7,277 nt of DNA from contig JAILSA010000216.1 in NCBI GenBank assembly GCA_024697885.1, positions 1 to 7,277 of the forward strand, written 5' to 3'. The notes below the pieces were generated by a model. The model saw only the letters and a list, made by a program, of their open reading frames with translations, was not told the origin of the DNA and did no database searches. Numbering within the stretch: position 1 is the stretch's first letter; every line of letters begins with the position of its first letter. Below are positions 7,023 through 7,277 of the stretch, one piece after another. The DNA comes from Eubacterium sp. (lineage in GTDB: Bacteria; Bacillota; Clostridia; Lachnospirales; Lachnospiraceae). Made by a program: the position numbers and the translations under genes.

Positions 7023-7096
7023 TGATAGGAAAACAAAAATATAGGAGGATTTTAACAAATGGCAAACAAATGGGTATACACCTTCAAAGAAGGTAA
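7022..7096 (+). CDS. possible 24-codon upstream ORF overlapping the ppdK start
   Basis: ATG at 7022 is preceded by AGGGG (7012-7016) with five bases between. The frame runs 24 codons to TAA at 7094-7096, out of frame with ppdK and overlapping its first 38 bases. The peptide is basic (MIGKQKYRRIL at its start). Its ribosome binding site lies in the right arm of the leader hairpin, so the two could interact. It may equally be chance, because the stretch also contains the AGGAGG site of ppdK. Confidence 0.2.
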   Translation: MIGKQKYRRILTNGKQMGIHLQRR

Positions 7097-7277
7097 CATG
7101 ACCATGCGTAACCTGCTTGGTGGAAAAGGTGCTAACCTTGCTGAGATGACTGAGATCGGTCTTCCAGTACCACAGGGATTCACAATTACAACAGAGGCTT
7201 GTACACAGTATTATGAGGATGGCCGCAAGATCAACGATGAGATCATGAGCCAGACCATGGATGGAGTAAAATGGATG
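7059..7277 (+). CDS. ppdK: pyruvate, phosphate dikinase, N-terminal part, cut by window end
   Basis: PPDK interconverts pyruvate, ATP and phosphate with PEP, AMP and pyrophosphate in the cytoplasm; anaerobic Clostridia use it in pyrophosphate-linked glycolysis or PEP synthesis. Only 73 codons are visible of a protein usually near 875 residues. The start MANKWVYTFKEGN and the nucleotide-binding motif LLGGKGANLAEM (19-30, Lys23 corresponding to the ATP-contacting lysine) followed by GLPVPQGFTITT are diagnostic of the PPDK/PEP-synthase ATP-grasp domain. The swivelling phosphohistidine domain and the PEP-binding barrel lie outside the window. The ATG has AGGAGG (7043-7048) ten bases upstream. Codon choice (CGT, GGT, CCA, GTA) resembles glyS and suggests strong expression. 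The gene is divergent from the degV-family gene, with 236 bases between their starts. Confidence 0.95.
   Translation, partial: MANKWVYTFKEGNMTMRNLLGGKGANLAEMTEIGLPVPQGFTITTEACTQYYEDGRKINDEIMSQTMDGVKWM

Noticed and set aside
6827..7036. 69-codon minus-strand open frame in the degV/ppdK intergenic region
   Set aside because: It overlies both promoters and the ppdK leader, has no ribosome binding site and reads like translated non-coding sequence.

Overview
The window looks like core chromosome of a Gram-positive, anaerobe-type Firmicute, most likely class Clostridia and probably Lachnospiraceae-like. The signs are strong AGGAGG-type ribosome binding sites, near-consensus sigma-A promoters, an era-recO-glyS-ppdK neighbourhood, a single-chain class II glycyl-tRNA synthetase and a pyruvate phosphate dikinase. 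The genus cannot be fixed from the sequence alone. No mobile element, CRISPR array, tRNA or rRNA was seen.

Layout. Positions 1-3403 hold a tight plus-strand run: the C-terminal part of an M16C (PreP/Cym1-like) metallopeptidase cut by the left edge, then era (GTG start) and recO (TTG start), with gaps of 15 and 21 bases. A clear promoter at 3410-3438 begins a second unit: glyS, followed 20 bases later by a membrane-anchored C39-like (papain-fold) protein. Positions 5721-5982 carry no convincing gene. They hold a long hairpin and a 22-bp tandem repeat, which together look like a bidirectional terminator between convergent units. A DegV/FakB-family gene then runs leftward (6822-5983) from a perfect TTGACA/TATAAT promoter. 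Divergent from it, the first 73 codons of ppdK start at 7059 behind a leader of about 95 nt with an imperfect hairpin, and are cut by the right edge.

How the genes fit together. Era (30S maturation), GlyRS (tRNA charging) and RecO (recombinational repair) are housekeeping functions. The M16C protease probably degrades oligopeptides. PPDK links PEP and pyruvate in pyrophosphate-using glycolysis or gluconeogenesis. DegV/FakB proteins bind fatty acids and present them to the kinase FakA, which is not in the window. The C39-like protein is extracytoplasmic and of unknown target. glyS and the start of ppdK use a visibly different, more selected codon set than era and recO, as expected for highly expressed genes.

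No new multi-gene system is evident. The points most worth a second look are the duplicated terminator arm at 5928-5971, the ppdK leader hairpin with an overlapping upstream ORF, and the C39-like protein with a CGLCC motif.
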